Assembly: GCA_017979445.1 (NCBI GenBank)
Contig: CM030706.1
Coordinates: 6,427,595-6,491,594, forward strand
Length of the DNA stretch: 64,000 nt
Direction: 5' to 3'
Source: Akebia trifoliata
Taxonomy: Eukaryota; Streptophyta; Magnoliopsida; Ranunculales; Lardizabalaceae
Position numbers and translations under genes: made by a program. The notes under the pieces were generated by a model, which ran no database searches, was not told the origin of the DNA, and was given only the letters and a program-made list of their open reading frames with translations. Shown here one piece after another: positions 1 to 12,037 of the stretch. Positions within the stretch are counted from its first letter, which is position 1. Each line of letters opens with the position of its first letter.

Positions 1-351
1 TGGAAGTTCAAAATTATGATATATAGGTCTTTTCCAACTAGTCTATGAGAGAAGGCCAATCAAGAGGCAATGTCATGTTCAAAAAACTGAAAGGATTAGC
101 AAAAATTGGAGGGAGGTGAGGGGGTGGAGGCAAATAGGGAGGCAGGTGAGCGAGCAAGGACAAATGAGGCATGTTGTGGGGGCAATCGCCCTCACTGGCT
201 CCTTCGAACTTACCACCTTGGTGAAATGGTGAAGTTTATGAGTTGTAATACCAAAGTTCAGTGATCAAAACCCCACCTCCACCTGCTTAACTATAAATGT
301 TTTTACTAAAACCTGAAAGAGAATATTTAAATTACAAATACATATATATAA

Positions 352-726
352 GGGGCAGTTCAGCAGCCCTAAAGTTTGCCAAATATTTTTTGAAACATGG
401 GTTAGAAGTTTTGGAATGAGCTGATTTTTTGTGAGGATGATCTCTATAATCAGGAGATCATCCTCACGAAAAATCAGCCTATTCCAAAACTTCTAACCCC
501 ATCAAAATTGATTTACAAAAATTGGATGGTCCACGATTCTTCAACTTGTAAACTAGAGTTATAAGTTTCAAAATGAGCTGATTTTTGGTGAGGATGATCT
601 ATTCACCGTAGAGATCATCCTCACAAAAAATCAGCTTATTCCAAAACTTTTAACCCCATCAAAAGTGATTTACAAAAAATGTTTAGCAAGATGTTTGGCA
701 AACTTTAGGGCTGCCGAACCGCTCCC
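352..726. mobile_element. Foldback MITE inserted in a TA microsatellite, copy 1
   Basis: A 375-bp element with imperfect terminal inverted repeats (left end GGGGCAGTTCAGCAGCC, right end read inward GGGAGCGGTTCGGCAGCC). Inside are two successive palindromes of about 100 bp, each built from a GGTTAGAAGTTTTGGAAT arm and its complement around a GATGATCT core. Both outer flanks are TA repeats. It lies in intron 1 of the partial dioxygenase copy. Related copies sit at 25124-25500 and about 50429-50805. No coding capacity is visible, so it must be non-autonomous. The superfamily is not clear from the termini. Confidence 0.75.
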
Positions 727-776
727 ATATATATATATATATATATATAGACATGTCAGATTTGAGTGAAACATAC

Positions 777-1129
777 TTGAACTCTGGTGGATTGTTCGGG
801 AACACGTTAAAGGTCGACTCTGGAGGTAACAGAAACAAATACTCGTTCTTGTCCCCACATTCGTCCAAGCTTCGGCTATAACCAGTCGGAAGAGGTGCTC
901 CTACCATGGGGCTCGACTTGAGTTTCTCCTCCCTAGAGTACTCGAAAAATACTTTAGAGAGCTCGAGGGCTTGGTCCATTAGACCAAGGGGCACACCATG
1001 ATTCAAAATTTTGAAGAATCCATACTCAGAGCATGCGTGGGTAATCACTTCTTTGGCTTTCTTCATACCGTCTTCATCACTATTGAAGAAAGGAGAGAGA
1101 TCTATAATAGGAATGCTATTGTTATCCAT
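777..1129 (-). CDS. 2-oxoglutarate/Fe(II)-dependent dioxygenase, exon 1 only (gene runs off the window)
   Basis: Exon 1 of a second dioxygenase gene, ATG at 1129-1127, donor GTATG at 776-772, 353 bp coding 117 residues plus two bases. It aligns almost codon for codon with exon 1 of the gene at 2786-5761: IP..DLSPFF start, ITHACSEYGFF, NHGVPL, EEKLKSSP and GYSRSL blocks, which make up the N-terminal DIOX_N domain. No stop or frameshift is seen in it. The catalytic half would lie in exons 2 and 3, which are not present between 1 and 776. Intron 1 is therefore at least 776 bp, lengthened by a 375-bp foldback element, or else the gene is truncated. An ATG one codon upstream (1132) is also possible. 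Whether this copy works cannot be judged here. Confidence 0.8.
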
Positions 1130-2785
1130 CAAAGCTTCTAAGCAAATACAATAAGTTTAGGCTCACTAGTCTATACTTATAAGAAGATAATTTTATTAGT
1201 TTGTTTCTCTTGTTGAAATCAAACAAATTACATGCTAAAGCTTCAATAATATTCAATGTCCACCAACTATTATTTGTGACATAAAATTGAATTGTTTAAT
1301 AGAATTGGAACTGGAAACAAAGTGCATGGTTTGTCTTTCTTAGGTTGTTGAGATGGAATCTCAGTCATGTTTTTAAGTTTTATGAAAAGTACAAAGATAA
1401 AGGGTAATTACAAGTGAAAGGAATCCTTTCTTTCAAAAGATTCCTTATATTATTTATTCGTAATATGAAAATGTGGAGAGTCAAATTTTATTTTATATAA
1501 ATAAAGAGAACTTCTATTGACTTGGTATTTTATTTTTTTTATAACTAAAACAAAGAAATTTCAAAACTACTGATATTTCATAAATATTAACAAATAATCG
1601 GTAAATTACCATTTTCAGCAATAAGATGTTCAGTTCATCGTTTTGATTAATAATTAATATCCCGTGCATGTTTTGGTAATTGTATGTACCCAAAGGAACT
1701 TATGTTACCTTTGTACCGTATTTTCATATTCAACTAAAATAACATACAAAACAATCTCCAATGTGAAGGTTTCACTATTGTAGTATTATGTCGGCAATAG
1801 GTATCACTCAAATGTAAAATGTTAAAACAATAGCAAAATTGGTTATACTTTATGGAGTAAAATGTTGGGCTATCAATTTTTACAAAAGAATAGTAAAACC
1901 AACTATACTTTACGAGGTTAAATGATGGGTCGTCAAGAAACAACATTTGTGTCGCACTTAGTGGAATTGAGGATATTGAGATGGACGAGTGTCATGTAGG
2001 AATCAAGAATATTTCATTGAAGGGATTAACAAAATTACTAAATCGAAACTAGCTATCAGATCCACTCTAACTCGATCCAACCCGTAAACCTGCTTAAAAA
2101 ACACAAGGTGATTCAGCCTCCAAGGCCAACCCCTCTATTAAATCCTCAAGGTGGTTTGGCCCCCTTTGCCAACCCTCCTATCGATTTCCCTATTAGGTTC
2201 GGCCTCATTGGCTAATCCCCCCCCCCCCCCCCAACAATTCGATTTTATTATAGATTTGACCCTTTAAGCCAATTCTTCTCCATCATAATCAATTATAGTA
2301 TACCAATCTACTTGGTAATAAAATAAGTAAATTGTACAAAGCTACTTAAGCAGTGAAGATATCACACAATACTACTCAAATAGCATAAGTAGGTACGATG
2401 CCCAAAAAAGTTACAATTGTATAACTTGACCTATTCAACTTGAGAACTTGAATAATCAACAAATTGGACCAATTACACATTTAAGGTCACTCCTCGTGTA
2501 GGTTACAAGAATCATAAGGAGTGGGTCTTCATTATCGTCAAAGCATCATAGAACACACACAAAAATCACAACATTAATACTCACCAGCCCATTGTCCCTA
2601 AGAATATTTGGCCCACCCCTCTTGGTGGCCCTATACATAGGAAATCAGTTGATGATTTATATTACTTCGATCACAATCAAGCTATTAATACCATCGGACG
2701 GATATGATTATAAAGATTACAATCAATGTATGATGATCAGTCATACATACATTTCTATTAGGGAGGGGAGATAATGTTTTATATC
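1130..2785. other. Intergenic region between the two dioxygenase copies
   Basis: Promoter side of the partial copy and 3' side of the complete copy. No exon is recognisable. The stretch from about 1500 to 1960 is AT-rich with short local repeats (TAAAATG..TTGGTTATACTT-type blocks at 1800-1920). A run of 17 C occurs near 2218-2234. No canonical TATA box could be assigned with confidence. Confidence 0.5.
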
Positions 2786-5761
2786 CTATGAAGGGATGGC
2801 ATAGTGTGTGATATGGATGACATCTTCAGGTCTAGAAGGTGGGTGTGACTTGTTTCTCATCCTCAGTTGTTGGTAGTCCTTGTAAAAGAATCCTCTGTAC
2901 TTAGCTGCCTCTCCAATCTCATCTGTGAATTTGGGCAATGGTTCTACCCACTTTTCTCCTAATAAGTTGTAAAAGAAGGCAAAGGAGTAACGACTTCTTC
3001 CTACTTTTCTCACCACCTTGTGAGTTGCACTCTTGAACCTGTTGTTACTTAACACCTTCTCCAAATGTATTCAAATATCCAACAATAAAAAAAAAATTCA
3101 TGGGTTAGAACTTAGAAATATTAATTTGCATTGAGAATAATGTTGAAGTGACCTCAAGCTTGTACTCACATCTCACTTTCCTAACGTGGAAGTGTGTATA
3201 TAGGAACCATAAATGTTTTTCATTGAGATACAAGTGAAAAGCATTTAAGGTTCTTACACACTTCCACATCACAATCTTGAGGTCACTCCTGCACGACTAT
3301 TTCTTTAAAAAAAGAAAATCTACACAGTTACGACAGAATTCCTCGTGTCCTTAACCTATATGTTGTGCTATGCATAGTAACCAAGTTCGGATTTGATAAT
3401 TATAGACTTTGCCAAGGATTAGTTTGGATAAATTCTAGACAAAAAAATGGGGAAAATTTTAGGCAAAAAGGTGGGCCGGAAAAATTGGAGTAGTGATACT
3501 CAAAATCATCAATTTTTTTATTACCCACTTTTTGGTGACATTTTAGCAAATTATCTACAAAATTCTAAGGATTTTGTGGCAAGGGTGAAGTGCCATCTTG
3601 TGAGTTGCAAATGAGTTATTTATAATTCTGGCTAGCTGATCATTTTAATTATCAAAACATGAATGATCCCATTTTCATTTTTAAAAAAATCAGAATGGTG
3701 AATTCGACGATTTTAAAGTGGTTATTTAGCAGTTTAAAGTGACAATTTCGCAGGTTAAAAGAGACTAACCTGCATATTCGTAATCTTTCATGTTTTGGTA
3801 ATTAAAATGAAATGCACAATGAGTTGGAATCATAAATTCGTCAAAAGTTGATCACTTTTTCATAAATATCCCTTGTGACAAAGGTGCCATGTACCCTACC
3901 ATAATGCGCATTTTACCATTTATATCATCTTTATAACATGATTTTCTTTTTTCTTTTTTCTTTTTTCTTTTTTCTTTTTTCTTTTTTTCTTCTTTTTTTT
4001 AAAAAGAAAAATCAAGGGTTGAAGACGAGATTTAACAAGTTTTTCAAAAAGAAAACATTACCGACAATGGTGGCTTGGCATTATTTGGAAGGCATTTTGT
4101 CATTTTTATTTGTCGTTCATGGATTATTTAAAAGCTGACTAGGTAGTCTTATCTATAATCACTAGCCTTACATGTGATTATGGCTCATATAAGTGGGTGT
4201 ATGTAATGTTTATCTATGAGTGCTGATTTTCTAATTCAATCTCACATAATAACTTAAAAACTCACTAACGTGGCATGTGCAAGAAACGTAATAGATAGAA
4301 ATTGTATATCCCAAGGGAAAATATCTACTAGGATTCTTGCACATACCACATCAGTGAGTGTTTAACTTATTATGTGCATTTGTGTATCACAAGGAAAATA
4401 TTTACAGTTCTTGCACATGTCACGTCAGTGAGTTTTTGAGTTATTCTGTGAGGTTGAGTTAGAAAATCATTACACTACATCAAATTTTACTCAACGTACT
4501 TGGAGCGAATGACTTGATGAGTTTCCAAGTGACTTGGTTCAAACAGGCCTTTTATTGAGTCAACTAAAAAAATCAACTTATCTGAGTTGACTCAATAAAA
4601 TTATGAGTCGACTCAATTGAGTATTACCTGAATGACATCACCTAGGTTGACAATGAGGCTGCCCTGGGTGGGAATTACTGGAATCCAAACACCATCCTTG
4701 AGAACCTCGAGACCTCCTACCTCGTCTTGAAACACAAAGGTGACACAATTCCCATCTTGGTGTTCGCTAAGTCCGTTGTTATCATCGATGTTGTCTGATG
4801 TTGCAGAAAAGTATCGTAGCGCCACCATGAAATCCCAACTTCGATCATGATTGTATTCCTTGAGGAAGTTTGGAGGGAGACCCAAGCAATCATTCACGAT
4901 GTTCTCCACAAACAATCCTTTCTTTGCAAATTGAGAGAACATCTCTTCCAATATTTCCCTAACAAAGTCAATAAATTTTCAACATAGCATGTTCATACAA
5001 GACCTTATTCTAATTGTGGATAAGAAATTACTCGTATATTCATATATACCCTACATGTGTCACTGTGAGATTTGTAGGCTAGTTCGAGGGACATTTACCG
5101 CTACTATCGTACTACGTGAAAAAATGGGTAAATTCGACGAAAAGATCCATCAGATTTAAACCTTTTTTTTCTTAGTACTTAAAAGGGTTGTGTCAAATTT
5201 ACCCTTTTTTACACATAGTGTCACTTAAGAGGGTATCTGGGACTTTACCCACACATAAGATGTGAAGGTGCTAGCTTGCTAAGTTGGTTAATTTGCAAGT
5301 GGTGATGCCACGATCTGGGTTCAAAACACATATTCACCTACTAATAGCTAACCACTAAGTTGCTTGCTTAGCAAAAAAAATAAAGTGAATCAAAGTGAAA
5401 CATACTTGAACTCGAACGGATCGTTTGGGTACACATTAAAGCTAGACCCCGGAGGGAACATCAAAAAATACTCATGGTTGTCCCCCGAGCCCTCCAAACT
5501 TCGGCTGTAACCTGCTGGAAGAGGGGCTCCCACCCCGGGACTCGACTTAAGTTTCTCTTCCTTCGAGTACTCAAAAAATACCTTAGAGAGCTCGAGGGCT
5601 CGACCCATTAAATCAAGTGGCACACCATGGTTCACAATTTGGAAGAACCCATACTCAGAGCATGCATGAGTAATCACTTCTTTGGCTCTCTTCATACCAT
5701 TCTCATCTCCATTGAAGAAAGGAGAGAGATCCACCGTAGGAATAGTACTATTGCTATCCAT
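2786..5761 (-). CDS. 2-oxoglutarate/Fe(II)-dependent dioxygenase (flavonol synthase/flavanone 3-hydroxylase-like), complete
   Basis: Three exons: 5761-5406, 4958-4628 and 3055-2786 (stop TAG 2788-2786), joined by GT-AG introns of 447 and 1,572 bp; 318 aa, the usual length for the plant DOXC class. Residues 1-118 form the N-terminal DIOX_N domain (ACSEYGFF, NHGVPL). The jelly-roll core carries the iron ligands H185 and D187 (SEHQDGN) and H241 (SATHKVV), and the 2-oxoglutarate-binding R251-Y-S253. The C terminus is a short polar tail ending YAIPS. The enzyme should be a soluble cytosolic oxygenase that couples 2-oxoglutarate decarboxylation to hydroxylation or desaturation of a small molecule. 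The substrate cannot be read from sequence; the motif set resembles flavonoid and alkaloid oxygenases. The exon 3 acceptor was set at AAG|GTG because this gives GDVIQVLSN, the common family pattern; an acceptor 3 bp upstream would add one Lys. A tandem paralogue lies downstream. Confidence 0.88.
3139..3293. mobile_element. Foldback MITE, GTGACCTCA family (intron 2 of the dioxygenase)
   Basis: Arms TTGAAGTGACCTCAAGCTTG and CAATCTTGAGGTCACTCC are inverted copies, as are ACGTGGAAGTGTGTATA and TACACACTTCCAC inside. The whole element is a hairpin of about 150 bp. Related hairpins are at 11566-11693, 23746-23865, 23882-24003 and 26803-26964. Confidence 0.6.
4223..4470. mobile_element. Foldback element in dioxygenase intron 2
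   Basis: Long inverted repeat: TGATTTTCTAATTCAATCTC at the left is answered by GAGGTTGAGTTAGAAAATCA at the right. ACTCACTAACGTGGCATGTG is answered by CACATGTCACGTCAGTGAGT. A third internal half-copy near 4332-4370 repeats the TTGCACATACCACATCAGTG block. No coding sequence. Confidence 0.55.
5260..5382 (+). mobile_element. tRNA-derived SINE, copy 1 (intron 1 of the dioxygenase)
   Basis: A box-like CTAGCTTGCTAAGTTGGTTA at about 5271-5290 and B box-like GGGTTCAAAAC at about 5318-5328 have tRNA-like spacing and are followed by about 45 bp of unrelated body and an A-rich tail (GCAAAAAAAATAAA). A second copy in reverse orientation at about 49918-50040 shares TTGCTAAGTTGG, GTTCAAAAC and the ACCACTAAG body block. 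That argues for a dispersed SINE family and against a chance tRNA resemblance. Confidence 0.55.
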
Positions 5762-6006
5762 TAAAGCTTCGAAGCTAAAAAAACCACGAAGTTTTGTAGT
5801 TCCCACTAATCTTATACTTTTTACAAAAGATTAAACTAAATATTCTCTTGTTGTATGCCACTTGTCAGTATTATTCAATGTGCAATAATAATAATAAAAA
5901 TGAACCATTTAAGACAAAAAAGTTGAGATATATATTGGCTTTGTTAGGTGGTGGGGTGGGATTCCAGACATAATTTTGGCTTTATGAAGAGGACAAATAA
6001 AAGGGG

Positions 6007-6663
6007 TAGGGCAATCAATGGATTGGATCAGATCCAAAACACGATTCGTTCTAATCCGATAACTCTAGATCCAGATTAAGGATTGAAGCTCCGATGAGGA
6101 CTGGATCTTATAAGGATCCAATTTGATAACCCATCAAATAGATTTGAGTTGATCAACCATGTCTCGACCCAGTAGTGTTGATGTCAAGAAGTGTGATATG
6201 AGGTTCTCGCTTCTGGTCACTCCAACATGACTCTTTTTCAAAATATCGAATTTTTATAAGGGTATAATTGTCTTTTTTATTAATTTAAGAAGCTCTTTAA
6301 TTTATATATAATGTAAGGGCATGGTCATATTTGAAAATTTTATAATAATAAATTTTAAAAATTATAATTTTTACCATAAATATGATAATGTGAGGCATTT
6401 TTTTAAATATATAAATTAGACATCAACAGTAGAGTACTCTGCCTTCACAATATAATAGTAAAGATTATAATATTATAATGTCATTTAGATGTGTAATATA
6501 TTGTATTTTTATCAAATCGGATCGGATCCAGAAATGGCACATTATTGGGATCCAGTCCAGATCATTAAGTGACAGATTGGATCGGGTCCAGATCTAATAA
6601 AAAATTTATCAGTTTAATACCATTTTACTACCAATGTGACCCAAACCCAATCCATTTATGGCC
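6007..6663. mobile_element. Probable MITE with GGATC-rich subterminal repeats
   Basis: Left end TAGGGCAATCAATGGATTGG and right end CCCAATCCATTTATGGCC are roughly inverted. Subterminal GGATCNGATCC-type repeats occur at both sides (about 6020-6125 and 6520-6600). The middle is AT-rich and includes one arm of the GTGACCTCA-type hairpin (about 6170-6230). Boundaries are approximate and no target duplication was established. Confidence 0.35.
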
Positions 6664-7152
6664 TCCTTAAGGGGGTATTGTTTTCAAGAGATTCCAAAAT
6701 TATTTCTTCATGAAATAGTAAAATTTTGATATGCCCCTTCACATTTTTGTGAATATTTCATATACCCTATTTTGTAAAACTGACAAACCCCTTGTGTTCT
6801 CAAACCGATGACTTACCCCTTGATCTTAGTCTTCTTTGAGAGACTAAATGAAAATGACCTAAATGCTCTCATCATCAACCTATAGGGCAAAGATCTTTGA
6901 TTTTTGTCATTAGTTTCCATCCTATTCAACCTTCATGAAAATTATGCACCTTTTATCTTCAACCTTAAGATTTAATCTCCTTCCTTCAACTTCAAATCTT
7001 AAGAAAAAATCGCATTTTGGGGAGGTAGAACACGACGAATTTTTTGGTAAAAAAATTAGGGTTTTTAAAGGAGGTTGAAGACCAATGCATTAAAGGAAAG
7101 GTTGATATGTCATCAGTTTGAAGACATGGGTATCTCATATATTTACCAAAAT

Positions 7153-7591
7153 TAAGAATGGCAACGGATTGGTTCGGTACCCGATTCGAACGGATTAATG
7201 AATATATGAACCGAATCCAATCCATTTCATTTCATTTTTAATCTGAATCCGATCTGATTCGACCCGATTCAAACACATGCCTTATTTTCAAATTATCAAT
7301 ATTCAAAAAAAATTAAAAAAATACAAAATCATATAAATTTTAAAAAATCTACTTTTCAATTACAAATATAGAGGGAAACCAAACAGACTGGAACATTTTA
7401 TTTGTATGTATTTATATGCAATTAAGAATAAAAAAATTATTAAACTTTCAAAAAAAATTCAGAGTGGATTGGGGTACATTCGAATCCAATCAGAAATTGT
7501 TTCAGATCTAAGATTTCAATCCGATTTTTTATGATTTTTCAAATCGAACTAATTCGGACATCAAGTATATTTCGAATCATTGCTAGCCCTA
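7153..7591. mobile_element. hAT-like MITE with 8-bp target duplication
   Basis: A 439-bp element starting TAAGAATGGCAACGG and ending CATTGCTAGCCCTA. It is flanked on both sides by the identical 8-mer ACCAAAAT (7145-7152 and 7592-7599). Subterminal regions carry repeated ATTCGAA and AATCCGAT words. An 8-bp duplication with TAGGG-type ends is typical of hAT-derived MITEs. No ORF. Confidence 0.65.
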
Positions 7592-8006
7592 ACCAAAATG
7601 TTGTAGGAATGGTCTTTTGTATTTTGAATTATACAAATAAATAATATTATTATTTGACACACCTATACCTAGCTTGTACAAATAGATAAATGATTATTTA
7701 ATACACTTTAATGCAGGCCTTCATCAACAACTTAAATTTCAGAATCTCTTTGAAAGTTCTCTTTTTATTACTATAATATATCATTTATAACTCTTTAATG
7801 ATGTTTGGTCGTCTTGATTTTGTCCATATTTAATAATATAATTTAATGCACTTCAAGATTATTTATGTATATTAATTGAACTTTCAAAAATGTACAAGAC
7901 CCTATGTATTTAAAATATCTATCTCCATTTAATATTACAGCTAAAGACAATCTTTAGGTCAACCGAATCTAAAGCAAGTGGAGAATATTCATTTTATAGT
8001 GCTTGG

Positions 8007-8634
8007 TAAGGGTGTTAATGGGTCTGTTCCGGTTACTAAGGAACTTAGAATAATAACCCATTATATTTATTTCGATTTCGATTTTTGTCTGTTTCAAATC
8101 TAATGTCAGAATAAATGGAATCGGAATCTCCAAAAAAACACGGGTACCCCTCGGTTCCGATTCTCAAGAATCAAATGAGAAAAAAATATTTCAATTATTA
8201 TAAAACTTTTCCTTTTCAAAACATTAACATATTATATACAAAATTATTAACTTAGTTATAGTTTATTAATATAAAAGATACAAATTAATGAGTTTTTTTC
8301 AAAAATAAAAATTTATCTTAGTTAAAAGTAATAAATTTTTAGAAGTGATAACTCATTTTAAGCTTCAATCAATAATTTATGTGCAAAGTTGAAGACTTTT
8401 ATATAACATGCATTAATTTTGAAATAAAAGAATACGCTAAATCATATATAGTATAAAAGATATGACAAAATAAATCAGTTCCAAATATCTGTGGGTACCC
8501 ATTGAATAGAATCTAACGGTTTTGATTTCTATCAGTTCGATTCCATTTTAGACCCAACTAATTGATTCCAATAAAAAGAGAACCAGAATCAAGATTTTTA
8601 GTTTCGATTAAATGGGTACCCATTGAAAACCCTA
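8007..8634. mobile_element. hAT-like MITE (TAAGGGTG...CCCTA)
   Basis: Left end TAAGGGTGTTAATGGGTC and right end GGGTACCCATTGAAAACCCTA are imperfect inverted repeats. Flanks GTGCTTGG (7999-8006) and GTGCTAAG (8635-8642) look like a decayed 8-bp target duplication. Subterminal GATTCC/GGAATC words are frequent and the core is AT-rich. Confidence 0.45.
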
Positions 8635-9264
8635 GTGCTAAGTTGTCTGATTGATATAGTTGACAATTTCAATCTTGATTGGGCATTAAATAAGTTGATT
8701 TTTCACATGAAAATTGTTCAACCCACACATATAAGTCCTAGACATCATGTTTTTCCACCATTGTAACTTATACTATGTAGTAGAAAAAAAATTGATTTAT
8801 TTACTACTTCTAGGGAAAAGAATTTATTTAGTTCAAAATCAAGTCATAGTTTTAAAAATCATCCAAGACCAAGATAGCTTGCCCGAATCATCTTGGTTTC
8901 GTTCGGGAACAAGATGCCATGACAAGATTCCCATTCTTCTTCGTTTTGGTTATTAGATCTAATTGAAAGAAAACCAAAAACAAAAAAAAAACAAAAAAAA
9001 CTTTCATCTAATCTGAAAAACCAAAATGACTCGAAATGAGATTGAAAATCATGACTTGGGTATCCATTTAGCTTATAAACAACCCTAGTGGAAGAACATC
9101 AGAATTTTCCCAATTACACTTAAATATGACTAAAGGCGGGCCATCAATTTCGTGAGAGTAAAAAAAAACCTAACAGAAAGATTGGCCTGCCTCAACTAGG
9201 AGGAAACTCCAGTTGTTGGACACAAGTATAGCTGTGCCATGTGTTGTTGATGTCAAATTACATT

Positions 9265-9873
9265 GGGAAAATTACTTAACTGATGGGCCGATTTGTTTTT
9301 AATTAATTCTAAAGTTTTAGGGTTTCTCTTAATAGTCCATTTAGTGAATTTTTATTTTTTTTCCTAAACAGTCCCTGAACCTCACTCCTCACATTTCTCA
9401 AGATTGAACTGTGAATGTGCCCTAACCATTCGAACTCATCATTTTCATCCAAAAAATTTTGATTTTTGACATCACAATCTAATTTCGGAGACTTCATTCC
9501 GATGTAAAGGATTTGAGAAGGAAAAATACGCCATTTTCAGGCATTTTGAAAATATTTGTAAAAAAACTAAGGTATTTTCAATTCTTTCTACTGCGATTTT
9601 AGATGAAATTCAATCAAGGAGATTCTTTTGGTTTGAAATCATCTAGACAAGATGTTATGTCAAGTTTTTAGTCGATCTTTCTATGTATTTTAATAAAAAA
9701 AAACTCAAAAAATTATTATCAAGTTCAACTATAAAAAATGTCAAACTTGGCAATAAAAATTGGTGAGCTCGCAAATAAAAATTTACTAAATAGACTGTCA
9801 AGCCACCACGCAAATTTCAAGGACTATTCAAAAAAGAAAACCCTCCGTCAAGGTCCTTTTAAGTAATTTTCCC
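9265..9873. mobile_element. Mutator-type MITE with perfect 9-bp target duplication
   Basis: Ends are GGGAAAATTACTTAA and its exact complement TTAAGTAATTTTCCC (15 bp). The flanks are an identical 9-mer, AATTACATT, at 9256-9264 and 9874-9882. A 9-bp duplication is the hallmark of Mutator-like elements. Length 609 bp, no transposase ORF. Internal AGTCC/GGACT blocks near both ends extend the inverted repeat imperfectly. Confidence 0.8.
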
Positions 9874-10003
9874 AATTACATTTAACTTCATGACTTTTTG
9901 GCCCACTCCTTGTCCTTCCCACAAGATATCAGATTGAAGATGTCTAGACTTGTAGCAATTTTTTATGAGAAGGGAGTTTCACTAATTAGAAGTCACAATA
10001 AAC

Positions 10004-10584
10004 TAGGGGTGGGTTGAACCCGACCTTAGGTCAGGTCTGGGCATAATTAGCTTGGGTTGGGTCTCAGGTTCAGCATAAAAAAAACTTGCCTGACTCAAAT
10101 CGGGTTGGATTCAGGCATAACCATCGGGCAATCTAATTTGCCCGAACAAGAACTTAACACGACGATAATTTAAAATTTTCTTGTACATTGGTTTCTTTTG
10201 TATTCATTTAGTATATATGTAAACTTTCATTTCTTTATCTATCAAAACTAATGTGTGATATTTTTTTTAATTTAATAAACAATTGTTTTGTTATCAATGT
10301 TTTTTGTTTATGTAATTCTATTGTCATACAATGTAATTGTTTGTTTTGTTGAAAAAATTATAATTAACTGTAAATAAATTAAAATGCTAGCTTTAATTAA
10401 TCTTCATTTTTTTCGTATTTAAATTTTGAAACAATATTTTAATACAAATAATTGTAAGTTTTAAGTTTTTTTACATACCTCTTTCTTGGGTTGGGTTGGG
10501 TTCAGGTTGAGCATTTCAAGCCTTAGGCGGATTGAGCATGGGTTGAATCTTCAACCCGGCCCAACCGCCCGAATTGCAGCCCTA
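10004..10584. mobile_element. hAT-like MITE (TAGGGGTG...CAGCCCTA)
   Basis: Starts TAGGGGTGGGTTGAACCCG and ends GAATTGCAGCCCTA. Subterminal regions are rich in GGTTGGG/CCCAACC words pointing inward on both sides (10015-10110 and 10480-10570), with an AT-rich core. No clear target duplication, so the insertion is old or the ends are slightly misplaced. Confidence 0.45.
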
Positions 10585-11033
10585 ACATGAACGGATCCGT
10601 TTCTAACTTCCAATGTGCCTTCTCTCAGACAAGAATACCCTTGCCTTGACATGAAAAAACCTCTCAAAATTTGAAATTCAATGACCCCTTTTGATGAAAT
10701 TCAATGACCAAAAATTCTAAAATTTTAATGTAGTTACCAAAAGGTCTGCGCACCTAACCTAAAGAAATACCTTTTTTCTTTTTTTCTTTCTTAATCCTTG
10801 AAGTTTCACCTCACTAAATACCTCTTTACTTCCTTAAATTCCTATCTTAAACCATCAAGTTGTATCTCATCAAAGGTCTTAGTGACCTCTTTCAACAATC
10901 TCAGGTCTTCTCCACTTCTATTTTGTGTTATTCGTAAGCACAGTCTTGCAGCCATACCCATACAGAGCAATCAAAAGATAAAAGAAAATAGAAGATGATG
11001 ATGATGGTGCAATGAATGCATGGAGCATTTTTT

Positions 11034-11140
11034 AAGAGAGCTGCTATTGGCCCCGCAACTTTTACTTATCACACCCCAAGTAAAAATAAAGAAAATAAGT
11101 AATAGATTGAGAATAAGTAAAAGTTGGGGTGCCATCAAAT
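11034..11140. mobile_element. Short foldback MITE, GAGAGCTNCTATTGGC family
   Basis: AGAGCTGCTATTGGCCCC..AACTTTTACTTAT at the left is mirrored by ATAAGTAAAAGTTGGGGTGCC at the right. Related copies lie in introns of the NRP gene at 18932-19010, 19160-19240 and 19395-19502. Confidence 0.5.
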
Positions 11141-11565
11141 ATTTCCTCCCCCTTCTCAACTCTCTCTCTCTCTCTCTCATATTTTCAACCTCAAACCTGA
11201 AAACCCTATATTTTTCTCTCAAAATCCCTCATCTTCAAGCTCAACATCATCAACAAAGCCTTATTCCAATGATATGGGGTTGGCTAAACAAATGTCAATG
11301 TCCAAACCAAGAGTCTTTTCTTACGAGTGAATCCTTATCTGACTTCACTGTAACCATGTTCTCTAATGTATCGTACAGAGGAATGTAACTTCGACGTACA
11401 GGCTAGCAGTGAAGAAGGGAAAAAATAGGTCAAGAAGTGCAAAGTCTCGGACCAATCCATCCAGTCAACCAGACAAGTTGAAACCCCAAGCAACTCCACG
11501 GCATACATATAACCATGAATTATGAAACTAAAGGAAGGTTTCAGAATACCATTTTGAAAAGAGTC

Positions 11566-11693
11566 ATGCTAGAGTGACCTCAACTGGAACCTCATATCGC
11601 ACTTCTTGACATGAAAGCGGATAGATGCTCTTCCAATACACTTTCACGTCAAGAAATGCGATATGAGGTTCCGGCCTGAGGTCACTTCAGCAT
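11566..11693. mobile_element. Foldback MITE, GTGACCTCA family
   Basis: A near-complete hairpin: ATGCTAGAGTGACCTCA and TGAGGTCACTTCAGCAT are the ends. Inside, GAACCTCATATCGCACTTCT pairs with its complement at the right. It lies 3' of the NRP stop codon (12038), outside the coding exons. Confidence 0.65.
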
Positions 11694-12037
11694 TATTCTT
11701 TTGAAAAAGAAAATATACTCTTTCCCTACCACAAATAAACCGCAATATACCCTCGTCATATAAACTCCTGACATGTTCACATAAACCCCTGACACGTTAT
11801 ATATACCCCCCAACAAAATAAAGAAAAAAAAAATGGAAAAAAACAGAACATATAAATACGAATGGTAGCAGTAAGTTCCCTACAAGATAGAAGATTGCTA
11901 CCATCAAATATAATCAAAAGTGCCATAATCCCTTGTTATCTGGCACTTGTTGCAACTGGTAGGAGGTTTTGCTTCACATGAGGCATAACCAATGATGCAA
12001 CGGAAGTCAAAAAACTTAAAATGCATGCCAGGAGATT

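Noticed and set aside
205..320. Possible third SINE (A box-like TTGGTGAAATGGTGAAG and GATCAAAACCCC)
   Set aside because: Architecture is suggestive, but the body does not match the two better copies and no A-rich tail is visible.
2218..2234. Poly-C run as a functional motif
   Set aside because: A single homopolymer with no partner G-runs or conserved surroundings; probably slippage.
10971..11388. Overlapping open frames on both strands, Ser/Leu-rich
   Set aside because: The region contains a foldback MITE and a CT microsatellite. No domain, splice structure or conserved motif was recognised.
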